Shown here one piece after another: positions 51,401 through 61,261 of a DNA stretch of 64,000 bases (its first letter is position 1; each line of letters begins with the position of its first letter). Under the pieces are notes generated by a model that worked only from the letters and a program-made list of their open reading frames with translations, did no database searches and was not told the origin of the DNA. Both the position numbers and the translations under genes were made by a program. Location of the stretch: NCBI GenBank assembly GCA_007922225.1, contig ML679966.1:54045870-54109869 (forward strand). Direction: 5' to 3'. Origin of the DNA: Emydura subglobosa (Eukaryota; Chordata; Testudines; Chelidae).

Positions 51401-53164
51401 AGGACAACCCCTAATTCATGAACATTTTAATCAAGACAAAATAAATTTTTTTTGGTGGCAGCATAGAAAAGAATCACCCCCTGGAATTAACTACCAATGC
51501 TCTTGCAATGATCAGTTTTGTGGTGAGGAGAAACTGGCTTATTGCAAGATTTCTCTCTCCTACTTTGCCACTGTCTCAACCTATGCAGAGGATATCTCCA
51601 TTATGTCAAATGTCCATGGGGATGGAAGAATCTTAAATTTTTTAATTTAACAAAGTATTGTGAAAATATAAAGCTATCCATTTGTCATACACTACATATG
51701 TAAGTGTTAGAGCCTATATGCAACATAACTGGTAGGTAAGGATTGACTATTAAAACATACTAATGTGTTATAAATACTTTACAGTAATTGCTGTTATTGT
51801 CCAATTATAAAGTCCTTAAGAATATAACGATTTAGTGGGTTCATCTTGGACTGGGAAGCACCAACAAGAAAGCACAGCATGAGCAGACTGATAAAAGACA
51901 AGGACAATGACAGAATACAAAATACTGCAGATATACTGGGGTAGCAGAGGACAGCTGACAGAAGAAAAGTGAGGTAGCATTAGTAGGGAGGTGGATTAAA
52001 GCAGCAGGAAAAGCACGGCTTTTATTATCTCTAATTATAGTTTCTTATAGTCTAGTAATAGCTTTAGTTTATTTTACATTTACCTCTCATTTCTGAATGT
52101 TGAGTTACCCCTCTGAATTTAAATGCTGCTAGCTTCATGTTCTCTTTGCTTTTAAATTAGTGAAGAGCCAGATCCTTAGTGGGTGTAAATTGGCACAACT
52201 CCTTCAACTTGGATGAAGCTACATCAGCTGGGGTCTGCCCTATAGCATGTATGCTCATTGATTGAGAATTGATTGTATTTTAAGTTTCACCAATTATCAG
52301 AATGAAAAGACTGAATTTTGGGGCAGTTCTGTTACGTTTGCATTATTTTTTCAGTTTCATCATGAAATTTTCAGTTTCAAACTTCATGCAGCCACATTGG
52401 GAATTTTGTACAGGACTATTTCCTGTTCTGCTTGGGTTCCCATAGCAAAATATGAAACCTAGAATGCATGATCCAAGATAAGTGATGTCTATCTTCTCAG
52501 AGGTTTTTGGTTAAATTATGCAGCATTGTGCTTTGAAAGATTTTATATGCAGCAATTTTCTGAAAATGTAAGAAAAATAATTTTATATAGTTTTCTTCTT
52601 ACATGCCTTTAGACAATTGTCTTACAGTAACTCAATACACTTTGTGGTTGCTTCCAGACAGCTGAGTAATGGCCAAAGCATCAACAGCTGGCAAATGACT
52701 CTGTAGACTTTTTTTTCATTCCCAAGCAGACTGTTCTTTGAAGGATTCAATCAGCATAAAGTCAAAATGTCAAAGAAAGAAGTACAGAGCAGGTAATTTG
52801 ACAAACTGTGATATTGGCCTTAAGTAATCTGACTAGCTATTAATTCACAGAACAGGCTGAAGAGATTTGTGATTTCCGTCTAGACAGAGAGAGGAATGTA
52901 AAACACATTAAGCAGATAGAATAAAACAGTGACAAGTAAAACTGTTTCACAATCTCTCAGCTGTGTGAATTTATGGTGATCTCTGCTTCTATTTCATTAT
53001 TATTGACCTATAAACATCTAGGGCTCACTGAATTTGTATGGTAAGGTTTTTAGTGACAGTTGAGTACCAACTATACAAAAATACATTAGGATACATTCAG
53101 CATCTCAGTGGAAAATATTTCAATAAATTGCTGAAACTACGTCCACCTCAAATTTTCGAGTGCA
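48406..53164. other. AT-rich intron, no gene seen
   Basis: No repeat that I can name. Frames at 50192-50738 and 51348-51650 have no family signal. 52335-52385 has a small inverted 'cagtttcatcatgaaatttt' motif. Confidence 0.45.
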
Positions 53165-53395
53165 CCACATACTAGGAATATGTCTACACTGATGGTGGCA
53201 AAGTCTCTGCCGTCAGATTGACTTATCTTGATCAACTGAGCGGTCATTGTAGACCCGCTCAATCGATCAGGGAGTCAACGTACTAAAACCACCTCCTCAA
53301 GTGGCATAGCACTGCGTTGACGAGAACACGTAGCTTGCGTAACTCCCGTTGACTGCCGCCGAATTGCCGGGTAAGTGTAGACCAAGTCTAGCACA
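53165..53395. mobile_element. MITE of the GTCTACACT group
   Basis: Left 'aggaatatgtctacactgat' and right 'gtaagtgtagaccaagtcta' with CTA/TAG-like flanks. Internal CpG-bearing 'gcgttgacgagaacacgtag' and 'tgtagacccgctcaatcgat' are typical. Confidence 0.7.
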
Positions 53396-53744
53396 GGTTT
53401 TCATAGTTTGTCAGCTTTCTTGCATTTTACTCAATTCTTGTGCATGTTCTCACTGTCTGCATTTGGCAGCACTTGAAATGTGTTTGCTTATGAGCCATTT
53501 CTTTTACAGATATTGTTTTATCTGGTTTCCTAGCATCTGCACTGCAACACAAAGCAAGAAGATGTATCCACTATCTTTCTGGAGTCAATTCAACTGCTCA
53601 TTGTAAAAAAATGCTGTAAGGCCCCTAATGCCATTCTAAGAGTTATCTCAGCTCTGAAATTCCTCACAAAACAGGTCTAATTAAAGTTCTTCCTGTTTGG
53701 ACAGATTTTGCTAATTTGAGTCCTATTCCCTATACACAGATAGT

Positions 53745-53815
53745 GCTTGATCCTGCACTACTGAAATCAGTGGAAGCTTTATCACTGACTTCATTGGGTG
53801 CAGAATCAGGCTCAT
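53745..53815. repeat. Short palindromic relic (GACTTCATTGGG core)
   Basis: 'ttgatcctgcactactgaaa' and 'cactgacttcattgggtgca' with the end 'gaatcaggctca'. Confidence 0.55.
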
Positions 53816-54154
53816 TATGTAGAATAGTTCTGGGACTAGTAGAACCAGAAAAAGCAAGTTCAACAATGGTACATGCACAGAATCTCAATGGACGCTAATT
53901 GGAACTCCATGAATATAGCTGACCAGACACGGAAATGAGGGCATTCTGCACCTTCAAAGTTGTGCATTCCAGAGAGCTAGGGAAGAGACTGTCTCCTGAG
54001 TCAGAAATTCCTCCCACTGTTTTCCCACCTTTGTACAGGCAGTAGTTATCAATACTTATTGCCTGTCAGTATTATTTTATTTAATACAATATTATCTTTC
54101 CTTTAGTTGTACTCTACTTATATTTTAGCTATTAATAATGCGATCACCATCTAG

Positions 54155-54325
54155 CTCTTTAGAGCATTTTACAAAGGAAGTTAGTATCATTATCTCCATT
54201 TTACAGATAGTGATACTGAGGAACAGGGAAGGGAAGCGACTTTCTCAAGTTCACCCAGCAACTTAAGGCAGAGCCAGAAGCTGGACCAATTCTCAAGTCC
54301 CAGACCAATATCTGTCTTATCCAGT
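54155..54325 (-). repeat. MIR, reverse orientation
   Basis: 'attatctccattttacagat', 'agtgatactgaggaacaggg', 'actttctcaagttcacccag', 'aaggcagagccagaagctgg' and 'atccagtagaccacagtctc' are consecutive reverse-complement MIR landmarks. Confidence 0.8.
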
Positions 54326-55029
54326 AGACCACAGTCTCCTAAATATAAATTAGTTCATGTAGCACTATTCATCTTCAAAGAGTGGCTAAAATTAGTAAAA
54401 TATGCAGAGACTTTATCACATCAATGAGAGTTAATTCTGACAGAATAATTTTAACTGGATATGAAAAAAGCAAAATGGAGATTTGTTGGTGAACTGTAGA
54501 CTTCCTAGAAAATTTCTCTCTCTTAGTTTCACTTGCTTTAGAAACCTTGAGACCTGCTGATGGAGTGAGGGAATAAAAGCTATATTTAGAAAATACAAAC
54601 CAGGTGACATGGGAGTAGAGAAAAGGGAAGTTACTTACCATGTACAGTAACTGCAGTTCTTCGAGATGTGTTATAGTATGCACATTCCAGTGATGGTGTG
54701 GCATGCACCTCATGGGCTAGAAATTGAAGTCTTTTTGGCCAGCAGTACCTGTAGGGTGTGCATTCACTTTTCAGTTCTTGTGTTCTGCTGTGGGGACATA
54801 TAAGGGCAAGGGCAGCCACCACCATTCGGTTCCTTCTCACTGCAGAATCTCTTATGATAGGGCTCTGAAATAGAGGGAATGCAAGGATGGAATGTGGAAC
54901 GTGCATACAGACAACACATCTTGAAGAACTCCAGGTTACTGTACATGGTAAGTAGCTTCCTTTTCTTCTTTGAGTGATTGTCAATGTGCACATTCCACTG
55001 ATGGTGACTGCCAAGCAGTGATCACATTA

Positions 55030-55993
55030 TGGAGGTAGAAGCTTGAAGTAGTTAACAAAACAATGATTTAGCTTTGCCAAATGCAGCATTGGATCTAGAG
55101 ACTTCTGTTAAAGGCATAACGTCATGAACATGTGGATTGACACCCAAGTAGTAGCCTTTCAAATGTCTAATATTGTTAAGTTTCACAGTGATGCTGCTGA
55201 CACAGCTTGCACTCTGATGGAGTAGAGTTCTGATCATGGATGGTGAGTCGACCACATCATAGCATGCTTTAATGCAATCAGAAATCCAGTCAGATAGTCT
55301 CTGAGATGAAATTACAGATCCTTTCCACAATAGAGACAAACAGTCCTGGAGATGTTCTGAAAAGTTTCATTGTATTTCAGTACTAGGCCATGGGTCTCCT
55401 CACATCCAACCTATGTAATGTTGCCTCTGATTTGGATGTGTGAGATTTTGGAAAGAATACTGGTAGGTGTATTGGCTGATTGAGATGGAAAACTATCACT
55501 ATTTTGTGAAGGAACTCATTGTGTGTCCTCATTGATACTTTATCCAGGTGGTATACCGCATACAGTGGGTCAGTCATTAGCACTTGAATCTCTTCTCTTC
55601 CAGCTGAAATCATCACTACCAAAATGCCATTTTCATTGACAAGTACAGCAGAGAAGAGGAGACCATTGGCTTGGAGGTGGGCCCATGAGGGCTGCAAGCC
55701 CTAAGCTCAAGTCCCACGGGGAATTGGTTCTTTGACAGATGGCAATTCTTTAACTAGGCCTTTCAGAAATCTCATCATTGTCATGGGAGAGAAGATTTTA
55801 TAGTCCTCTACTGGTAGATGGTGGGTTGATGTTGCCACTGAATGTACCTTGACAGAGCTGAAGGACAAGTACTTCCTTTTGAGTTCAAGTAAGTAGTCAA
55901 GAATGTTGTCCATTCTTTTCTACAGCTTATCAGAGCTTCACTGACTGGAAAGGAGCAAACCTGCTCTACTGATAACATCCATCCAGCCTCCAT
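55030..55993 (-). pseudogene. Tyrosine recombinase (YR) remnant of the DIRS-like element
   Basis: Minus-strand peptides across shifted frames align, from memory, with vertebrate DIRS recombinases: SVKVHSVATSTHH and MMRFLKGLVKELPSVKEPIP (55900-55710), ISAGREEIQVL (55610-55578, holding the Arg expected of the first catalytic box), DKVSMRTHNEFLHKIV and FHLNQPIHLPVFFPKSHTS (55545-55430), LHRLDVRRPMA (to 55383), then SSQRLSDWISDCIKACYD (55305-55250). In-frame stops near 55710-55700, frame changes, and an unclear H-x-x-R box after 55250 show it is inactive. It replicates, in live relatives, by integrating a circular DNA copy with this recombinase in place of a DDE integrase. Confidence 0.75.
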
Positions 55994-56039
55994 GTGAGGT
56001 GCAGGGGTGGTTCATTTTGGTGTAGGATCTGAGTTGCAG

Positions 56040-56340
56040 AGGTAAGGTCCTCGGTTGAGTTAGGACTGTAAACTGATTCACTAGGTCTGTAAACAAGAAG
56101 TGTCTGGGCCATGCTGGAGCTATGAGGATTAGTTTAGCCAAGATTAGTTCCAGTTTGTGGAGCACTTTGGGAGCTAATGAGGTTGAAGGGACTTGCATAT
56201 TGCACATTTACTGGGAACATGTGATTCTCTCAGACAACAGAGGGACTTTAAGTCTGTCTGTCTCAAGCTGGGATAGCTCCTCCCCATGAAGAGCAGTTTA
56301 AACCCAGCAAATCAGATGACACCATACTGAACAGGTGAGT
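56040..56340 (-). pseudogene. DIRS-like gag scrap fused to end of RNase H region
   Basis: The minus strand at 56300-56200 gives a broken cysteine-rich peptide ending CAIC-like/MCNMQ ('gtgcaatatgcaagtccc'), resembling the zinc-knuckle-like part of DIRS gag. Immediately after it, LILIAPAWPRHFLFTDLV (near 56135-56080) and RTLPLQ match the end of the RNase H region ('APxWPRQPWF'). Thus gag and the 3' end of pol are adjacent, implying that the intervening RT region was deleted. Confidence 0.55.
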
Positions 56341-56924
56341 TCTAAAAGCTAAAGATTGTAAGAGGCAACCAAACTATAATTTAAAACTAACTATAAAACT
56401 ATTAGCTAAAACTACAAGGAGGGGCTGGCAGTCTCTTGGATTGTTGGGCTCCATCTCTAAACTATGACCAGACCTGAATGTCAGCAAGCGTTACATGCCT
56501 TAAATACCCTTACATACCCTTGCAGTGGAGCACAAGGACTGAGGAGCACATTCATGTCTTATGGATACTGATGGCCAAAAAGACCTCCATCTCTAGTAGA
56601 TGAAACACTTGTACACCGTCAGTGGAATGTGTATATGGACAGTGACTTGAAGGAGCACTGCTGATACTATTGATATAGATATTCCAAGTGCTTTTTTCAC
56701 AACACCAGGTGTGTTAAATCTAGAAACACAGAATTTTAAACTGTCCTTATTTTCAAAGAAAAGTAATTTGTATTTTTTCAAAGGAACTTATCACACTGAT
56801 CTGCTTTGTTTCATAACATCTAAAAATAATAATTTGAACAGAGTCATTTTGCTAGAACAAGATATATTATGGGGGAAGTTTTCAGGAGTACCATAGACAT
56901 TTAGGAGCACAGGTCCCTCTGTCT

Positions 56925-57350
56925 TTCAATGGGATTTGGGTTCCTAAATACATCAAGGAGAAATTTTTTTATGCAAAATCTTTTTTCACCTCAGAATGAA
57001 GTTTTTGATTGGCTAAAACAGTTCTCAAATTCGGGTAGATTTTGGCAAATTTTGGTTAAAAATTTTGGAAATGTCAAAACAGTTTCAGCATTTCTGAAAC
57101 TAAATATTTCCACTTTTTGTTTTGGAAAAAACATTTTATTTTGGAATTTCCCTCAATTTTATTTAAATTTTTTTTAAATGTTTTAAAAAAATACAGAACC
57201 AAAATAAAATGTTTTGTTTGGAACTGACAGGCATTTTTGTTGACACAAAATGAAACTTTTTTCCTACATATTGGTCCAAATATTACTAAAGATTTTCATA
57301 TTGGGTCAACCAGAAGCAATTTTCATTTTCAATTTTTTGCATCCAAACCA
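56925..57350. repeat. T/A-rich 'aaatttttt' repeat
   Basis: Dense 'ttttgaaa/tttggaaat/aaaatttt' text with short inverted segments ('aacagttctcaaattcgggt', 'ttttggaatttccctcaatt'). It resembles a low-complexity turtle interspersed repeat. The 82-codon frame at 56929-57177 is Phe/Asn-rich low complexity and not a gene. Confidence 0.45.
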
Positions 57351-57954
57351 AATAGTCAGTTATTTGTACAGCATTAATATTAAATCCCTTAGTCACTTTT
57401 GAATATCTCCTCCTTTAGCCCTATGTACCTGACCCATAAAACTGAACTCCTAGTTAACCAGTCAGTCACATCCCACAATAGCAATGCATACCATATGTTA
57501 TTCTCCTGCATATCTAAAGGCTTCAGAGGTTTCTGAAACCCTTCAGAAAATTGGATTATACTGTAATTTGACATTCCTAACAAATATAGTTTAGTGTATA
57601 ATTATAACCCAAACCCCATAGTTAATACCTGGACTCACTGTTAATCCTCGTGAGAGGCCAGTTTGAGCAAATATGCTGCTCTCTACTTCCTTTTAAGGTT
57701 GTTCCTAGCATGTCTCACATTTCAGGCCTCAGAAAACCATGTGAGGGCAGTGTCAATAAAAAAAAAAAAAGTGCAGATGCAAGTTTTGTACTTATTCCCA
57801 TGGTAACTGATGCCCAAAATAAGCAATGGGGTTGCATGCAACTATCCACACACCCACCTCTCCGCCTCCTTTGCTAGTCAATATTTTCAAGGTAAAAAAC
57901 CGAGGCACTGTGTTTGGGGGCATGACAGAGAAGTGTTTTGCTGGGGAGATAAGA

Positions 57955-57996
57955 GATGTTGGTGGAGGGGGGTGTGTGTGTGTGTGTGGGGGGGGT
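57955..57996. repeat. G-rich / (TG)n simple repeat
   Basis: 'ggaggggggtgtgtgtgtgt' followed by 'gtgtggggggggtga'. Confidence 0.85.
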
Positions 57997-58079
57997 GACA
58001 TCCTCTCCCATCCCAATTTCATAAAAGGCAGGGTGGAAGACCATATTTAGCCTTTCATTGGTTTTTTCATAGTCCCAAC

Positions 58080-58480
58080 CTCTTCCACCTCACTTTTATC
58101 TTTGATCCTTGACATGCACACTACAATTCTCACACCCAAATCACTAGCTGACTCCATTCCCCCTGCATTCAATCCCACCAATTCACCTCATGCCCTCCAG
58201 TGCAGAATCTCAAAGCCCATAGACTCCTCTACCCAAGTCCTATCAGCTCAGAACACCCTACACAACACCTATGTCTCAGGTAGAGAATTCTTCTCTTCTG
58301 ACCTAACTTCTCCAAAACTAAACATATGTTTAACCATCTCCTGTCTGATACCCCAAGGCTCAGAACACCCCAGTCACACGTAAAACCCTCCATGCACAGA
58401 AAACCCAGCCCCAGGCTCAGAGTCCTTCACGTAATTACCTATCACCCACTACCATCAGCTAAGAAGCATCCTCTCCCACA
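58080..58480. other. C/A-rich, G-poor block
   Basis: Strong strand skew on the plus strand with many 'cccaaatc', 'cacccc' and 'aaaccc' runs. The 93-codon frame at 58102-58383 is Thr/Ser/Pro-rich with no family. Probably an unidentified repeat interior. Confidence 0.4.
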
Positions 58481-59612
58481 TTCATTGTTTGATCTGGGAA
58501 AGTAGGAGCAGAGACAGCAGGCAGCATGTGAAAACAGCCCTGTACTCTGCCTGTGTTATGCTGAACAGAAAAAACCCTGCTCTGTGTCTCCTCTCTGCCA
58601 TCTGCAAATCATGTGCTGGAGGGCCAGGAGTTCCCTGCCAGGCAGCCAAGTGGCTTGAGCAGCTCTAGTCGTAGCAAGAGCTCTCACTGGCAGAAAACAG
58701 TGCTGCATTCTGTAGTTTGAGCCAGACTACAAAGCTGGGACAGTATTGGTAATATTTAGTCTCAATAGCTCCTACTAACCAGTTTTTCCCTTGACTTAAT
58801 TTCAGGAGGAAGGGAGAGGAGGAGGGTTGGCTGCTGTACCCTTCAAGGACATTTGCGAAGTAGTCTATGCAGAAGCCTAGACAATTGCTTCAAAAGAAGC
58901 CATTTTCTTTCACTCTCTCAGAACAGCAGCTAAAAAGGTGCCATGATAGTGGTTTCAGTGATTTCATGCATCACAAACATAAAAATGGTATGGCAAGGGA
59001 GAACATACATTCTAATTCCTACAACTTCCAGCTGATAGCCCAGAAAATCCAATAACACAATTGTGTAAAGAGGTGGAATAAGAAGGTAAAGAGTAAACGG
59101 CAAATGGAAGGATCATTTTTATGCCTGCTGAGCTCCAGGAGTTGTACCTTGTGAATTCACTGGAAAGGCTCACTGGAATTAAACGGCACTTTTTTTTGAG
59201 CCAGCTCTGCTTACATTTAGGACAGCTTACATCTGGGAAGCTAGACTGAGGAAACCAGCATTTAGTGGTCTGGTGTTACAAAACTATGCAAGTAGAATTT
59301 GAGTGATGGAATTTTGTGGGGATTGTTTTTCCTCATTAGCTTGCAAGTTGCTCATTTTCTGAGAATAGAGATTGCTTAAAGGTTTAGTCAGTGGGGCCCT
59401 CCATATTGGTCTAAATGGAATTTACTGTTTAACTAATAAAGGAATTTATGTAAAGCACAGCACAGAATATGAAGCCTGTGATAAAAGAATAGATTGTCTT
59501 TAAGGGGGGTTCATATTACCAATGTGCTCCAGAAACATTGTTCTATTTATGGCTTCAATGCAAACACAAAGAGCTAGTGAATCAAAAGATTACTTTTTCA
59601 TATGATTCTTAC

Positions 59613-59636
59613 CAGGTTCAGCTGCAGACCGGGGTT
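59613..59636 (-). CDS. PALLD: PALLD 24-nt microexon (KPRSAAEP)
   Basis: A very short coding exon, found by joining frames. After the acceptor gtgatatacag comes a 24-nt exon, then the donor gtaagaatca. The spare A from the upstream exon plus the first two bases gives Lys, followed by PRSAAEP, leaving one spare G. This supplies the residues between DFRILQK and EEICTLV that palladin and myopalladin both contain in this Ig domain (family form KKPRSTAEPEE or KKPRSMAEPEE). It is 24 nt, a multiple of three, so skipping would remove eight residues without a frameshift. The intron to the preceding exon is only 365 bp, while the one after it is 12.5 kb. Identity rests on exact phase fit, both splice sites and the expected peptide. 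Confidence 0.92.
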
Positions 59637-60001
59637 CTGTATATCACATTATCCAGGGAGAAAATAAACAAGAGAAAATGCATTATAAAGAGGTTACACT
59701 AATAACAAGAATAGAAGTTCTGTATAGAAATACTATAGGCAAGTACAGTATCTATGCAGATGATACTGGCAGGAAAAATCAAGGATGACATTCATATTGA
59801 CCGCCTATAACAGTTCTGGAATTATTTTGCTTGGTCTTTATTACTATTACCCAAACAAGTGGATAAGAGGTTTTCCCTTTATCCAGAACTCTATCCTTAT
59901 GGTGAAAAGTGACTGCGTAGCCTGACTGAGGCTAATTCCATGGTATTTTTTTAAGAACACCTGAATATTAGTTTTGGGCTAGCCAGGAAGCAATTTCTTA
60001 C
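59637..60001 (-). other. PALLD: PALLD short intron between Ig2 exon and microexon
   Basis: A 365-bp intron bounded by the donor gtaagaaatt and the acceptor gtgatatacag. The sequence is unremarkable and AT-rich, and no repeat was recognised. Confidence 0.85.
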
Positions 60002-60143
60002 TTTTCTGGAGAATTCTGAAATCTGGAGAATCTTGGATTTCAACGCCCTGTCGAAACCATTTGACATGCAAGGGAGGAGCTCCCCTGACTCTGCACTCTA
60101 GTACAACCACCTGTCCCTCAGAAGCTGTGGAGTTTTGCAGCTC
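60002..60143 (-). CDS. PALLD: PALLD exon: first half of an I-set Ig domain (palladin Ig2)
   Basis: Internal coding exon of 142 nt, entered in phase 0 (first codon GAG) after the acceptor ...tttcag and left with one spare base (A) at the donor gtaagaaatt. It encodes 47 residues starting ELQNSTASEG and ending DFRILQK. The B-strand cysteine sits in LECRV and the core tryptophan in VKWF, as in I-set Ig domains. The stretch matches palladin as I remember it better than myopalladin (VLECRVRGAPP and VKWFRQG rather than VFECRVKGAPS and VEWYREG). Palladin cross-links actin and scaffolds alpha-actinin, VASP and other partners at stress fibres and focal adhesions. The motif before ELQN (in family members PPVFTK) must be in the preceding exon, beyond 64000. 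An open frame runs past both splice sites, but the added residues are intron read-through. Confidence 0.95.
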
Positions 60144-60620
60144 CTGAAATATGACAAACATGCTTTAAATGAACAAAAAACACCAATAAAAAAAATCACA
60201 CACTTTAAAACAGTCAAATCAAGCTTCCCTTCCTCACCAATCCTCAATTTATTTCATTGTGTCATTACTGCTGATTTTCTTTTCAAAGAACAGTGTATTC
60301 ACTTGGAATATGTTTAATATAGTGTATTTTTCAAATACACTCTTATCATGGCTACAGAAGAAGTACTGCATGGCTGATTCTGTAGGAGGCTGATTTTCTC
60401 AAAGCAACATCGTCAAGGAGGAAGTGGAAAATGGTTAACTCTTCACACCGCTCAAGATGTGGATGTCAATGGATGGTCTTCTCTTTATTTTTTACTCCAT
60501 GGTGTGAAATGAAGAATTTTCAGCCAGCACGCATCTTTTAAGATGTGGGTTTTGTTAACTACATATTGGCTAATCTGGACATGAGAGAGTAATTGTTCTT
60601 GTTAGCCAATACATATATTT

Positions 60621-61261
60621 AGGGTAGCCAACTTCCTAATTTGTGAAAACCAGACACTGAATGCCAGAATCTCCCCCACCCCTTACTCAGTCTCTTCCCA
60701 CGAGGTCCTGCCTGCCCCGCCACTCCTTTCCCTCCCGCCATTGCTTGCTGCTCTCTCCACCTCCCTCCCCCACCAGCTGAGCAGGGCTCTAGGGGTGAGG
60801 ATGGGGTGACTGGGGCAGAATGGGGGAGAGGGCACTGCGCTCTGGGTGTGTGTGACTGGAGCAGGATGGCAAAGGGAAAGCTGCGCTTCGGGTATGTGTG
60901 GGGGGGTACCTAGGGCAGGATGGGGGACAGCACCCCAGGATGGGGCACAAAGGAGTCTGAGAAGAGGGCCCAGGCAGCAAGCCAGGCCCCTGGTCCCACT
61001 CCTCAAATGCCACATGCTTCAGGATCCCTCCCTCCAGGTGCGAGCATCTCTCTTTGCCAGAGTCAGGCAGTTCCTGAAAGCTCCTTCAGCTCCAGCTGCT
61101 CTTCCCAGCTCCCGCCCTCCCAGTGGCAGAATGGAAGCTGATCGCAGATGGTTACTTAGGTAACTGGACTTTTGATGTCTGGTCAGCAGTACTAACTGGA
61201 CACTGTCAGGTCCCGTTTTCGACTTGACTTTCCAGTCAAAAACTGGATCCCTGGCAACCCT
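60621..61261. mobile_element. GC-rich nonautonomous DNA transposon (turtle family)
   Basis: TIRs 'agggtagcca' (60621-60630) and 'tggcaaccct' (61252-61261) are inverted with one mismatch. Subterminal 'gtgaaaaccagacactgaat' and 'ttccagtcaaaaactggatc' are also inverted. The interior is GC-rich ('cctccctcccccaccagctg'). Candidate flanks acatatat and acatgtat match at 7 of 8 if two extra bases at the left are allowed. Overlapping frames on both strands of the core have no domain. Confidence 0.75.

Larger units (their letters stand above)
54632..56660 (-). mobile_element. DIRS-like tyrosine-recombinase retrotransposon, internally deleted
   Basis: Read on the minus strand, it has a 5' block, a gag-like zinc-knuckle scrap, then the end of the RT/RNase H region and a decayed tyrosine recombinase. 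The blocks at both ends are inverted copies. The plus-strand text at 54660-54790 ('tatgcacattccagtgatgg', 'gaagtctttttggccagcag', 'cagttcttgtgttctgctgt') reappears on the minus strand at 56655-56520 ('acattccactgacggtgtac', 'aggtctttttggccatcagt', 'agtccttgtgctccactgca'). A further inverted copy of the outer end is at 54890-54955. Inverted termini plus an internal complementary copy are the hallmark of DIRS elements. The element has lost most of gag and RT. Confidence 0.8.
47081..59612 (-). other. PALLD: PALLD 12.5-kb intron between microexon and second Ig2 exon
   Basis: Bounded by the donor gtaagaatca and the acceptor attcatttctag. It contains MITEs at 48160-48405 and 53165-53395, a palindromic relic at 53745-53815, a MIR at 54155-54325, a DIRS-like element at 54632-56660 and a T-rich repeat at 56925-57350. 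The stretches 47100-48150, 48410-53160 and 58480-59600 are AT-rich with no gene, RNA or repeat I can name. The block 58080-58480 is C/A-rich and G-poor. Confidence 0.85.

Noticed and set aside
44794..60143. Assigning the exons to myopalladin (MYPN) instead of palladin
   Set aside because: The Ig half reads LECRVRGAPP and VKWFRQG and the linker has QQVNN and KANSDKS wording, which I associate with palladin. MYPN has different residues at these places. A database search could still overturn this.
59979..60161. Treating the 60-codon minus frame as a complete small Ig protein
   Set aside because: Its first residues (MFVIFQ) come from the intron before a tttcag acceptor, and its last (SKKLLPG) from beyond a gtaag donor. 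The real unit is a 142-nt internal exon.
60683..61163. Frames of about 105-110 codons on both strands
   Set aside because: They fall in a GC-rich DNA transposon copy bounded by inverted repeats.
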